The translations under genes and the position numbers were made by a program. DNA of 38,802 nucleotides from Hypsibius dujardini (Eukaryota > Tardigrada > Eutardigrada > Parachela > Hypsibiidae), in the NCBI GenBank assembly GCA_001579985.1, contig LRSR01007313.1, forward strand, positions 1 to 38,802, written 5' to 3'. Of the stretch, positions 10,615-21,829 are shown piece after piece. The notes beneath the pieces were generated by a model, which did not search any database, was not told the origin of the DNA, and saw nothing but the letters and a program-made list of their open reading frames with translations. Position 1 is the stretch's first letter. Each line of letters opens with the position of its first letter.

Positions 10615-11240
10615 TGCTGATGATTTCCGGGGATCCTCCTCCTCTTTGGCCCGGAATACCGACTCTTTTCGTTGTCTACCTCTCTCTCTCCCTCTCTCCC
10701 AGTTATATTGCCTCGGTCTTTCGGTGTCGTCCACATCGTGCAGCTCTGGCGGTGTACTACTGCCTCGACTCCTTCCCGGAAGCCTGTCCGCGTGTGGGTG
10801 TCCTCTCTCTTCGTTTCGCGGCAGCAGATGTGAAGTGTGAAGTTTTATTTCGATTTCGTCGTCGGTCGTATTTTTTGTATTTCTTACTGAGTTGGCAGTG
10901 TTTGTGCGGCACAGTGTGCCCCGCACGGATTTGTAGTAGTCTTTGATTGTTGTTTTTTTGTGGTTTATAGTGTACACGATATTTGTGTCTTGTAAACGGT
11001 TGTGCGCGCGCGGACTTCGCGGTCGCGATTCTTCGTTGAACGAAGCGCGGCAGCAGTCCTGTCGAGCAGTTCTCATTTTGTCGGTCCCTTTTTTGTTTGG
11101 TCCTTTTGATGTTTTTCGGTCTCGGTGCGGGGGGGAGGTAAATGTGTTTTGCAGGATCGTAGGCTGCATCAGCCTCGCGGTGGATGTGATGTGTGTGTGT
11201 TTCGGTTGTTCTGACATAAATAAAATATTCCTTCTCCGAG
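10615..11240 (+). terminator. DGK 3' UTR with polyadenylation signal AATAAA at 11219-11224
   Basis: After the stop at 10612-10614 there is about 600 bases of T- and G-rich sequence without a further exon, then AATAAA at 11219-11224. This is a canonical signal in the right place, so cleavage is expected shortly after 11,235. Confidence 0.65.
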
Positions 11241-11269
11241 ATCTGGCAGACTTGGCATCACTCAGGAAG

Positions 11270-11385
11270 GGGGGCATGTTCAAGGTCCTTACAAGTCGGA
11301 ACCAGGACCTCCCATAGTAGGGCCATAGGGTGGTCAATGGGGTGAAGTGAATTTTTGCCCAAATCGAACCAAAAATTCGGCCTAC
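11270..11385 (+). repeat. Dispersed repeat A, copy 1
   Basis: Shares an ordered series of blocks (CAAGTC, GAACCA, ACCTC, CAT, GGGC, then AACCAAAA) with 24135-24255 in the same orientation. It begins just after the DGK polyadenylation signal. Identity and limits are judged by eye. Confidence 0.55.
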
Positions 11386-13865
11386 TGCTCCTGAACAATT
11401 TGAAACTTGTTGGAGGCTTGGGACTTTATTTTCAAAGTCCCCCAAAGATTTCAAAACATTTTCAAAAACTTCCTAGTTTTCCCCTCAAAATTGGACCGTT
11501 CTTGAACGTTTTTAACCTCGTATTTGCAATTATGAGTTGGGAACTTGCTGTGTACTGGACTCCGACAAGCTCAAATTTATCGAAAAACCCAAGTTTTTAA
11601 GAATGTATTGAAATCCCACGGGGGGGGGGGACTTGGACAACAGAACCCCACACCTCCAATAAAGGATGGGACTGTCAAGTCAAGCCGCACCATGTATGCA
11701 ACGTTCACTTTCCACAGTTTCGGCATAGTAGCCCGCAGATTTTCAGGCTGACATACGCAGTCTCGAAAGTGCAGTAATATTTTTGACCCAGTAAATATAA
11801 TTCGTGACGTACCAGGAATGTTGTTAATAAAGCCCTGGCCATCCTACATTTTGTTTCCATAATTAGACTGGTAACTTAACTAGAATGCCCACTATTACGT
11901 CCTTCATCGCGGTTTTCGCTGAAATTTATCTCGTGGTGCCTTGTCACCCTTCCACTCAAAGATCAGCCGTTTCTTTTATTTGCCTTGTGGCCCTACTTCG
12001 TACCGATATATGAACTTACCTTCGCGGTGGCGGACTGACGGCGATGAACATCATTAGCAATATTCTCCGAAAAGTTTGGTTCCTTAACTGACTGTCTGAG
12101 CCGTTTGTCCCGCCTTACCTGTCTTTCTCTCGTGCGGTCACTGAGTGCGACAATTTTTGAAGGCCTACGTCAACTCTTTTCTCGAGAGGAGGACGGATCA
12201 TGTGTTGTTGCAAAATTTAGTCTTCACCTGTGACAATTTTCGGCAGTACACAATTTTCAAGCGCACCATTCATTATTTTGGTTTGGAATGCCCATAAAAA
12301 TTGATAGATTATTTCGGCACCAACAACACAGGGTTGTCGCCGGTGCAGCGCCTTACGCACGTCTACTAGCATTATCCTATGCGCGATGGACGTCTTGATG
12401 GGGAAAATTAACGGGAAAACAGCGAGAAAAAGGGACTCTTGGTGGCCGTGAAGACAAGAGACTAAAACGTTGCGAAATGACAGGAGTACAAGCAAAGCCT
12501 TAAGTACCTCGGAGAGAGGAGCACCTCAAAGAACGAAACGGAACGTGCGTTCCCTGGGTTAAAGCCCAGAAGAAAGGGATCGAAGTGACTACACATATGA
12601 TCTCGCATCACTGATATCAACCTAGTATATAGTACACTAGTTTCAACAAAACGGGAACAAATTACGCCAGACAGCAAAAAGGAGAATGTTCCCGTCAAAT
12701 ATCTGTCTCCTCAGGACGGGACCTCCGGTCCGTCCAGAATGGGAACACGGCGAGGGAGAAGAACGAGATTTGAGTTAAGCATACGGAAAGCTGAGCAGAT
12801 AGTAAATTGAACAGCACTAGAGTGTAACATAACAAAAACGGCAAGTTGAAGAATTGGGTATGTGGAATCCGAATGGAATGAGATTTTCTGAAACCAATAT
12901 GTCGAGCACGGAAAATGTACTGCGCAGCGATACACTTTTCGTACTTGCTACTCAGCCACGGTCCAGCACTTCCGGCTGGCTGAGTCGCACCTGCGGTGAA
13001 GCCCTCTGTACGCTGTACAGTATAAGTAAATACGTATTTGTAGTTCCATTCACTCCTACTTGCCAAAGGTTTAAAGATTCATAAACAGAAGTTTCGCTTT
13101 GCATTCTCGCAATATCAGTATCATTTGAATATATGATAATTCATACTCCTGTTATATTAAACTAACGTAGTTCTTCATGCGCATCTTCGACGGTGTTTAA
13201 ATACACAAACACAGTTTTTGCAGTAATGATGACTACATAGGAACGAGCCGACACCCCTTGAGGGGTTCACTTCGAGGCAATTACTAGAAGTCTTGCACAT
13301 GTTGGGAGAATCCCTAGATAATCTCTGAAGATATGTTTTACAAAAATTCTAAATTTTCAGGAAATCAGACACTTGTTGAAATTTCCGGTTTCAAGGCAAC
13401 AAGCTCATTAGGGTTACTGAGTGCGCAGCAATATTCAAATCTGTTTTGTTATGCAATGCATACTGCTTCGTAATGCATTGCCTTTTTTTCAGATTCATTA
13501 ATAACTATATAAAACTTGGTTACATAGTTGCATTAGTATATATAGTCATACTTAGTATATATAATAGAAGTATCATACCTTTGCCTCCTTTGCTTTCTTC
13601 TTCGCACCCCGCAGCAGCCTGTTGCTCTAACGAAAGGAAACTTTCTCTTGCTTATCAAATTTCAAAATGTGAAAAAATTTCATGGCAATCGGACAAGATT
13701 TGCCCCCAATTTGTAAAGTTTTGGTCGGCTCGAATGAGTCTGTCTTTTTGCATTTATTTTTTCATCATGTTCCTCTTACTCGGAAAAATGTCAATCTGTT
13801 TTTATGTTTTTCAGAAGTCTTCTAGTAAATTTTAAAAATAATTTTGCTTTCTGGAAAATATCGGT

Positions 13866-14098
13866 TGGGATAGAAAAAAAATTGAAACTTCAAAAGAGTG
13901 CTGATGAATTAATAAATCAAGCATGAGTTCTTAGCACAAAGTGGCGCGGGTAGTCTTTTTCTTCGTACTTTTTTTCTGAAATCGGATATATAATTTTCTG
14001 CCCGAGACTCCAATGTAAAATTATAATAAACTGACAGGTATCTGTGAAAAAAAACTTTACCGATCGGGAGGAAGATCTACGTTCTTGCCCAAGTAAGG
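13866..14098 (+). repeat. Dispersed repeat B, copy 1
   Basis: About 230 bases clearly related to 23795-24028 on the same strand. Shared blocks in order include AAAAATTGAAACTTC, ACAAAGTGG, TCTTCGT, CCCGAGAC, AAAATTAT and GTTCTTGCCCAAGT. Probably an old non-coding transposable element; I cannot assign a class. Confidence 0.75.
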
Positions 14099-14589
14099 TG
14101 TGGTCAGAAGATAGTACTACAACAGTGAATATGTTCCAGCTGGAAAATAAAATTTATAGATGTAGTATATATTAAATATATACACTGTACATCTAAATTT
14201 AAACGTATTTTATCACCGGGTATCAAGCGATACATTGCGAACTTCACATTACAGGAGCCCAAGCTACACTTCATTTATGAGCCTGACCGGAAGTGTTGTA
14301 TTACAAGTCCCGAAAACAGATGAAAGCTCCCGCAAGCATCAGAGAAAGCTTTATGGTCTATTAGTTTTTGTGAAATATAACATTACCATTCGTTGGCCAG
14401 ATAAATGACTCTTGATGAAGACGGACAAGCACAGACATGGCAATATCGATAGAATATGACACTTTGCAGAGCGTGGTTGTTTCTGCGTTCAATCAGCGCG
14501 TCATCAATTTCATATACATAAATATTTTTTGTAGACAATGTAGATATGTAGACATTTATTATAACGAACGTATGTTATATTTGTTACAG

Positions 14590-14951
14590 TCCTAACGGGT
14601 TTGCCGATGATGTCCGGTGCGTTGTTGCGTAATGTCAACGGCCTCTCCCAACTGTCCATGGGCAACGGCGGCGGCATGCAGCTCGGTACAATCCAACCGC
14701 AGCAACACCACCAAAGCCACGAGATCACCATCCCCAACGACTGGGTCGGCTGCGTGATCGGTCGCGGCGGAGTCAAGATCAACGAGATTCACCACCTTTC
14801 CAGAGCTGTGATCAAAATCAGTCCCTGCGAGGACGGGAAGGAGCGCAACATCAGCATCAGCGGCAGCACGGACGCTGTCAACGTCGCGCTCTACCTCATT
14901 CAAACGCGCATCTCCACGGAGCTCCTCACCTCAGGTGGTTTTTGTATGTAG
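14590..14951 (+). CDS. Poly(C)-binding-protein-type KH3 domain exon (partial gene)
   Basis: Binds C-rich single-stranded RNA in the PCBP/hnRNP E family (splicing, stability, translation). After an acceptor (AG at 14588-14589) the frame starts one base short of a codon and encodes a Gly/Gln/His-rich linker and then one KH domain. The KH fold marks are IPNDWVGCVIGRGG at about 14731-14772, holding the GxxG loop, then KINEI, a strand VIKISP and the final helix AVNVALYLIQTRI. This matches the third KH domain of PCBP proteins. It ends either at the stop 14949-14951 (as given) or by splicing at a GT at 14935. KH1 and KH2 exons are not visible between the DGK gene and this exon. The gene may have distant exons, or this may be a stranded duplicate. 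Confidence 0.75.
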
Positions 14952-15184
14952 AGAAATGAGGCCTTTTTTCTGGTGTGGTTTGCGTCAGTAATAACTTGGT
15001 TGGATCTAGAAACAAAAAATGTTCTTGAGAACTGCAAATGGATAATGAGTGACCCTGGTGTGTATGTCAGAATCAGAAATATGATAGATGGAAGCGATCT
15101 GCATTATTGTATAGGATATTTTATTCTTTTGAAACAATTTTTTTAATCAATGCAATGTACCACTTTTATTACCTACTCTGTAGT

Positions 15185-15350
15185 ATGTTTTATTTATGGA
15201 CCGGATCAGTTTTTGGTGGCCTAATCTGTTTTTCTATGATGTACTAATACTACGTCCAGTAGAAGGTACCTTTTGTTCTATCGCCATTTGAACTTTACTG
15301 ACCAGGCCTCGAGGATGCAAACTGTGTGACGAAAAAAATGTCAATGAGTT
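15185..15350 (+). repeat. Tandem duplication, unit 1
   Basis: About 165 bases repeated with divergence at 15427-15605. Shared blocks in order: TTTATTTATGGA, CGG, GGTGGCCTAATCT, GTACTA, CAGAAG (TAGAAG here), CTTTACTGACCAGG and GATGCAAACTGTG followed by GACGAAAAAAA. Confidence 0.8.
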
Positions 15351-15404
15351 ACCGTAGGGAGCTCCTTAGGTAAGCTTTTTTTGTCACACAGTTTGCATCC
15401 TCGA
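15309..15404. repeat. Perfect 22-bp inverted repeat with 52-base loop
   Basis: 15309-15330 is the exact reverse complement of 15383-15404. An A-run follows the left arm and a T-run precedes the right arm, extending the stem with one mismatch or bulge. It may be the end of a degraded element; the left arm is also the end of tandem unit 1. Confidence 0.85.
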
Positions 15405-15426
15405 AGTTTGCATTAACTTATCTGCT

Positions 15427-15605
15427 ATATTTATTTATGGATCGGCTCAGGTTTTTACGTGCCGGAATGGCGAGGTGGCCTAATCTTTTTTTCAATTATG
15501 TACTAGTACTATGCACAGCAGAAGCTACGTTTTTTCTTTCGCTTTTTGCTCTTTACTGACCAGGGCTTGAGGACGCAAACTGTGACGAAAAAAATTCATT
15601 GACCT
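15427..15605 (+). repeat. Tandem duplication, unit 2
   Basis: Second unit of the duplication starting at 15185, in the same direction and about 240 bases further on. It carries the same terminal CGCAAACTGTGACGAAAAAAA block, but lacks the inverted partner found after unit 1. Confidence 0.8.
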
Positions 15606-16104
15606 TACCTTGCGATACGACATACACTGACAACTAACACTTTTTATTCAATTTTCGTAAAAGAGCACCCACGAAATTTGTTAGTTATGAAGTACAACAG
15701 GACACCAGAACAGGACGTGCTGTACGACGTCTTAGGTATGAGCGACGGGGTAGCAGCATCACAAAATGCGTCAGCAGCGTCGCCTCATCAGTTGTTTGAT
15801 TTCGAGCGCCTTATCGTTCCTTATGACATCTCAGCATGATGAGATACCGTGTTGACCCATGGCACTCTATTACAGATTAACTGGCGCCGAGACCCTAGGA
15901 GAATGTACAGTGTAGATAGTTGAACAAGCACGCACAATTGCAAAAATCGGTCTATTACGAGTATAGAAATTTAAATAGTGAACCATGAACCGTTTCTATA
16001 CCTCTGCTGCTATTCAAAGCCTTCACAAAATTTGCATTTCTTGGCTCGTGATATCTACATGACGGTTTCGTAACTTCTAATACAATCCTTCGGACAAAAG
16101 CATC

Positions 16105-19100
16105 ATGGACTCTCTGTTCGAACAAGTGACGCTTGACGGAAAATCAGAAGCTTACTCCCTGCGAAAGCTCCTGGGTTATGGTGGGTTTGGACAGGTATTC
16201 ATGGCTGTGATGACCATCGACAGAAAATCAACACGCAAAATTGCCGTAAAACATCTCGAAGTAATGCCTCCCGACCTTCCGGGTGTCGTCCTCGAAAAGA
16301 AATTAAAGTCATCGTGGAAAGATCTGTGGAATTTGGATCATCCCAATATCATCAAGTACTTTGGTGCACACGTCACCCAAGAGGAGAGAGTCCCTAAAAT
16401 TGCGCTACTTATGGAATACTGCTCAGGTAACATGACATCGAGCGACAAAAGCCTACCACGTACTGATTTTCGAAAAGGTGGCAGCCATAGCTCCTCTCCC
16501 GCAGTTTTTTTTAAATTTATTAAATTACTCCCCTTCCCCACTGCAAATTAAAATCGAATAAAAATATGAAAAAATTTGCGAAAAATAATGCTTCCCAAAA
16601 ATGAAATCAATACATATTTGCCCATCCCCGGCAACAGTTAACGGGGGGGGGGAGGGGAGCTAAAGGGAGCTAATTGAACCGCCCCCCGTTGTTACGCGTC
16701 TGTCAAGCGACTGTTAATACACTAGCTAGGTGTGAAAGAAATGTGTGAAAATGTGCAGGTCAGACCTATCCCTTACGGTACTGCGTATTGGGACCTCATT
16801 GGTTATCAAATTTTCCCATTTCCCTAAGGGGAATGGGTTTATAGGAATGGGACTGGCCGAAAATGAGTTTGACATGGTTGGGAGATCACTATATTGCTAT
16901 AAGAGCCGGCAGTGGGATCCCATTCTTCCCATATCCCCATAATGGGAATGGGATTATTGAGATGGACTTGGCTCTAAAATGGGTGAGAAATGGGTAGGAA
17001 AGGTTTCATCAAGTTTCAACATTATAGGAGGATCACTGGATCGTCTCCTCGTTGAAGAAATACCGGCTTCCCACGTTCGAATATATATCCGGCAAGTTCT
17101 GCAAGGACTGAGTTATCTACACAAACGTCAGATCATTCACGCCGACCTCAAACCGCAAAATATTCTTTTGTTTAACGCCCATCGATTTGGAGCTGGCACG
17201 TTAAAGATTTGCGATTTCGATGACCCCGTAATCCTTCCAAATGCGATCACGAGAATTGGTGATGTTAACAAATTCAAAGGATCTATGCCGTATGTTTCAC
17301 CCGAAATGGCGATTTTTTTATTTGACGGAGATTCGAAGGCACACAAAGAATGTGTGGGTCGCAAAACGGATATTTGGAGTCTCGGTTGTGTGATTCTGGA
17401 TTTAGCTGCTAAAACTTATCCACGTGATGTTGAAGTTGTACTCAAGGAACTTGAAGGGAAAGATGAGATTTTTATTGTACAAGGAGATAAATATCATGAA
17501 CTGGAACGCTTGCTGAAAAGAGGCGGGGTGCAGAAGGTCCCAGATTGGATCGCTCCCAATTTGAAGGACCTTGTTGACCAGTGTCTTACTTTGAACCAGC
17601 AAGCGCGCCCCTCTGCGGAAGATCTGCTGCGGGCACCGTACTTCGACCGCAAGATCGAGATAAATGCATTGCCTGAACTTGATTTGTTTAGTGAAGAGGA
17701 TTTGCAGCTGTTGAGTGTGGGAGGCTGTCGATGGAAACACAACAAGCCACCGGAAACATATGTAAACCTGTTTTACAAATGGCCTGGTGCTTGGAAATTT
17801 GACAACAAAAAATTCATTTCCGACATGAAAAAAGCAATTGAGATTTACAACAAAATTGGAAAAGTCACCTACATTAGTGTGACATTACCGTATTTTGCCA
17901 CAAGAATGAGCAGCATCCAATTCCAATCCATCCTGCAGGATATTAGTCCTGATGTCATCGAACTAAGGTTCTATGGAGCAGATGGGTTTAATAGTTTGCT
18001 ACTCACAGAAATATCCCTGCCTAATCTTATCCATCTTGGTTTCGATTATTGTAACGGAATTCGTCTCTTCGATGGCCATTTTGACGGGCTGCCAAGTTTG
18101 AGGGCGATGACATTTTTGTCGAGCACCATAGAATCAATGCAGGAAAGCTTTCTGCAAAACCTTCCTAGTCTTCGCTTCTTTGGACTGAACATGCGAAATC
18201 CGGGAGAAGAAGTAGCGCACGACACCCAGTATCGAGTCAGCAAGGAGCTGAAAGCTCTTCATTCGGCTGAATACAGTTGGCTCAAATTGCACCTCCGTAT
18301 TAATCCGCATCTAACAGATTTAAGTGAAGATGGGGTTGAGCTATGGACAGTAGGGGAGTTTCGATCAAGGCTTAAATGTGAAGAAGCACCAAATGATTTT
18401 TTTGAGGACGACATGAATCCCAAATATCGCGAGGCTTCGCTCGCCATGCCACGTTTCGAAATGTACCCCGTTTCTGCTGCCGAGGAAGCGGCAGTCCAAC
18501 AAGTTATCGATTCATATGAAAAAGACTTGTCAGCTTCTATTGGAAGAGGACTATGGAGCATCCGCTGCAACAGCAGCGTTCCCTCATCCAAGTTCAAAGA
18601 ATTGATAACGCATTTGGCCAGACTAAAGAAGTCCCATCCAATCCTGCTATTATTAGGTGGCAATCGGAAAGATTTAAACGACGAAATATTTTTGATTCAG
18701 GATTCGATCTGCTTTCTAACGTTAGGCCTCATTGGAGTATATAATAATCTTCAAATCCAGGAATTGAATCTCCCAAATCTTCTTGAGCTGCGATTTGAAA
18801 GATGTACTGATCTCGTGCTGACGAAAGGTTCCCTAGATGCGTGTGTGAATTTACGATCAATTATTATGGACCGCACAACAATATCCCAATTGGATGACGG
18901 TGTGTTCGATAAGCTACAATTTTTACAATTGCTGTCCTTGCATCACAACTGCAAAAAGCTCAGCCGGAATGACCTTTCAGATCAATTTCACCGTTTACAG
19001 CAGAAGAACATCAATTGGACCTACGTGCAAACATTTCTAAAGGAACGATCGTGGTTAACGGGGCACAAACTCCCAGGAGAAATCTGGTCGTTTTCAGATG

Positions 19101-19963
19101 AATCTACTCGGTGGGAGAGCCAAGGTCACGATGCATCCTATGCGTTTTTAGCCCAATCACTAATACTGAAAACCCCGCAGCAATCTGCTCTACCCGTTTT
19201 TCGAATAACCCCTCCGTTATTCAATTTGCTCGAGATTGTCAGTCGAAGTCAAAGAACTAGCCATCCTTATGGAGATGGAATTATACGACTAAATCTGATT
19301 ATCAAAAATCTTAAAAACAAGGATTCGGAGATCGATGACATGATCAATGCAATTGCAGCCGTGAAAAGTATCTACAACGACAATCCTGTTGATGTGTTGA
19401 TCAACTGCGTCGACATTTTCGAACGTGATCTTCTCAAGAGGCTGTCCTCTAACGTGATGAGTCTGACAATCGAATCGATCGACAAATTTGATGGTTCGTT
19501 ACTATCGCGCATGGAATTATCGAAGCTTGTTGATTTAGACTTCATAGCATGCACAAACGTGATCCTCAGAAACAAACATTTTTCCACGATGCCTGCTTTG
19601 CGAATCATCACGTTCTGGGGCGGAAGTACCCTGGCCCCGCCGGAAGAAATTCAGAACCTATTTGGAGAGATCAAGCATTTGACTTGGCTTGGACTGCACC
19701 GTGGTCTACGAAATAAAACCAAAACGAATACTGGAAACTGCAACTGGGAAGGACTTACGAAAGACGAATGCCAGTACTTATTTAGGCTATACAAAGCACC
19801 CGAATTTGAAGGAGTTCGACAGCTATTGCGAGAGAAGCCAAACCTGACAAAGAAATACGAAGAGGGAGAAATCTACAGTTTCGCCACGTGCGTCAACATA
19901 TTGTGTCCATCTGACGAAATGTTTACCATGGAGGAAATAGAGAGATTGCTTCCTCTGCTTTGA
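16105..19963 (+). CDS. Atypical protein kinase fused to three divergent leucine-rich modules
   Basis: Two exons, 16105-16426 and 17028-19963 (GT at 16427, AG at 17026-17027, phase 1), encode 1,085 residues. The N-terminal kinase (about 15-315) has a glycine loop at 24-31 (GYGGFGQV), lysine 49, catalytic Asp147 and Asn152, but HAD instead of HRD (145-147) and DFD instead of DFG (170-172); SPE at 198-200 and DIWSLG at 222-227. No signal peptide or membrane segment is apparent, so it is probably intracellular. The remaining 770 residues hold three related modules with LRR-like cores at 439-471, 689-721 and 938-970, each closing on an L-T-(spacer)-E-(I/L)-(W/Y) signature near 536, 784 and 1047. 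The kinase resembles the MAP3K/STE group by its Gly-loop and N-lobe. Substrate and role are unknown. Arg before catalytic Asp is missing, so it is a non-RD kinase. Confidence 0.85.
16427..17027 (+). other. Intron of the kinase-LRR gene
   Basis: 601 bases with a GGTAACAT donor context and an ATTATAG acceptor. It contains a G-homopolymer near 16640-16655 and imperfect GGGAATGGG-type repeats at 16820-16960. The ORF reading into exon 2 from 16979 is a by-product of this intron being open in that frame. Confidence 0.75.
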
Positions 19964-20450
19964 GTCTACAGAGGTGATCAAAGCTCTCTTGCTGTATTTT
20001 ATAGTGTATCTTGCTAAATGAAAGGAAGAACTGCTACCGAAGTACACTGTACTGTAGCATTTTTAAAGTAATGGATTTTCTATTCTTTGTCGGTAGCCTT
20101 TGTAACTCCTTCCTTGTTTTGTTATACTGTCAGATCGAGTTATATACGGCCATTTCACAATGTAGTCAGTAAAGCACGGCCAATATGTTTCTGTTTGGAA
20201 AGTAGTCCAATTCCTAGCTGCCAGTCTGTCCTGGCCTAAATCGAGCCACTAGCTAACGCAATCCAATAGGCTGTATCATACTGTACTGTACTGGCGCGGT
20301 TGGTGGTTCGTTTTTTTGCAAGGAAACAGGTCTGCTAAGAATTGGCCAGATCCTTCGTACAATTCACGTGCAACGGTAAAAGAAGTTTTCAGTCGACCAA
20401 ATGGAGACATCTAAAGCTTCCATACGGATAATTTGTAGCCCATGGAACGG
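19964..20450 (+). other. 3' flank of the kinase-LRR gene, no gene seen
   Basis: AT-rich, with no canonical AATAAA close to the stop. I see no exon or repeat that I can support here. Confidence 0.4.
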
Positions 20451-20730
20451 TTATCCCGGAGAATGTCCGCCACTTTTGAACAACGCATTCTCGTTCTCCT
20501 TCCGCTCCAACCCTTCCGGATTCAAAAACCCGGACGGAATCGTCTCCTTCGGTGCCCTCGAGTCACTCACGGCTCCAACTTCCGGGGCAATCTCATTGCT
20601 CCCCTCTCTCAGTCCAGAATCCTCCTCAGTCCTCGAGATCCGCCGTGTAACTAGTAGCGGGTGGCGTACAATTTGTAGGGCTGCCTTCATCGTCCGAGTC
20701 GGAGCCCGAGCTATATTTCTCTGCTTCCTA
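20451..20730 (-). pseudogene. Coding-like fragment, possibly an orphan or broken exon
   Basis: On the - strand, after TTTTCATATTAG, a frame begins with an acidic Ser/Asp-rich stretch (SSGSDSDDEG) and stops after about 35 codons. A second frame then continues about 60 codons (rich in Glu, Pro and Gly) to a stop at 20451-20453. The composition is more like protein than the surrounding DNA and the switch of frame suggests a broken exon. I recognise no family. Confidence 0.25.
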
Positions 20731-21089
20731 ATATGAAAACAAAACAAATACAGTTCAAGTATGTGCAAATCTTTATCCACGACCACTCAGGCAGATCTAC
20801 CTAAGTGCGTAATTGTTTTGATTAATAATTGCCGGAGTATGGCCAACTTCGGGCACTGTTAACTTTTACGCTATAGCGTAGACAACAGGCGCAACAGCTT
20901 CCCGAATTTAAACGGATCTTTGGAAATGATTAAAACTGGATTAAGTAAGTCTGGTATAAAGTACGCTGGCAGCCTTAACATTCCGAGTTTTTTTCCTTAT
21001 TATTTGGTGATGATGATGTTATCGTAACTTTATGATACTTCGCCTTTAAAAGAAATTAACGACCCTCACCAGGCATGTTCGATAATGGT

Positions 21090-21727
21090 TATACGAGGGG
21101 CACTATACAAGTCTTTGCATTCGGTCATTTTCTCCGCACCATGCGAGTGCTTTTCGAATCACTCAACATAGGTAGTTAGATCATGGCCTCATAAGCGGAA
21201 AATCTTAGTTTCACGGACCTGCAAGCAGGGATGAAACAAGAGATACTTCCCCTACTGCCGGTTGTTGCACTCCGCAAAAGATTCAGAAACTAGATTGGTG
21301 TGGACAGTGATAAAAAAATGCCGACAGCCTGTTGAGACCAACAATCAATCAATCGAGCCAGGCAAAATACCCCGCATGGTTCAACCCGACGATCTTACCT
21401 TTTTTTAGCCTTCCTGGAATTCTTTCTCAACTGTGTTAATTAGCTCTCTAATCAGGCTGTTTACAACAATAAGAAAAATAGTCTGACCATTGGTCATTGA
21501 ATAACTGGAACGCGTGCGAGCCGCTGGACATTCACATTTGCACTGCGGTCAACTATTCTCCGCTAGAAAAATTCTTCCCTCTAGGCCTTTGGCTGTAGTC
21601 CAGCAAACTTTTCCTAAATAATGTAGAAGTTGCTGATCTAAATATTTGCAATACCGGAATTGGAATGCACCTTCTAGTCGCGATAAAAATAACCGAGTGC
21701 AAAGACTTTTGGAATACCGCTCGTATC
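21090..21727. mobile_element. Mariner-like element with imperfect ~40-bp terminal inverted repeats
   Basis: The left end from 21092 (TACGAGGGGC, then CAAGTCTTTGCA, TCGGT, ATTTT) is matched in reverse complement by the right end to 21725. TA lies at both borders, as expected for a Tc1/mariner target site, and the TACGAGGG start is typical of mariner ends. The interior is only about 550 bases and has no transposase that I can read, so it is a deleted, decayed copy. Confidence 0.7.
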
Positions 21728-21829
21728 ACCGTCGTGCTAAAGCGTGTAGGCATGATAGCGCCATATAAACGGCGTAAAACACCAACAAACGTGTCAAGTT
21801 AACCCTTGACTTTTAAAACAGAAAAGATT

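Larger units (their letters stand above)
11241..14589. other. Gene-poor interval
   Basis: I see no convincing exon on either strand in these 3.3 kb. ORFs here are short, overlap on both strands and resemble no family I know. It contains members of two dispersed repeat families (11270-11385 and 13866-14098), a G-homopolymer at about 11620-11630 and an AT-rich 40-base palindrome at 14157-14196. Confidence 0.5.

Noticed and set aside
10309-11454. 381-codon minus-strand ORF
   Set aside because: It lies antisense to the last DGK exon and 3' UTR, is low in complexity and resembles no family. Long antisense frames opposite GC-rich exons are common by chance.
12217-13066. Minus-strand ORFs at 12217-12495, 12462-12698 and 12695-13066
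   Set aside because: They overlap in different frames, have no family resemblance and no supporting splice sites.
20401-20736. Plus-strand 111-codon ORF
   Set aside because: The minus strand of the same stretch has the better acceptor and more protein-like composition; I kept that only as a weak pseudogene call.
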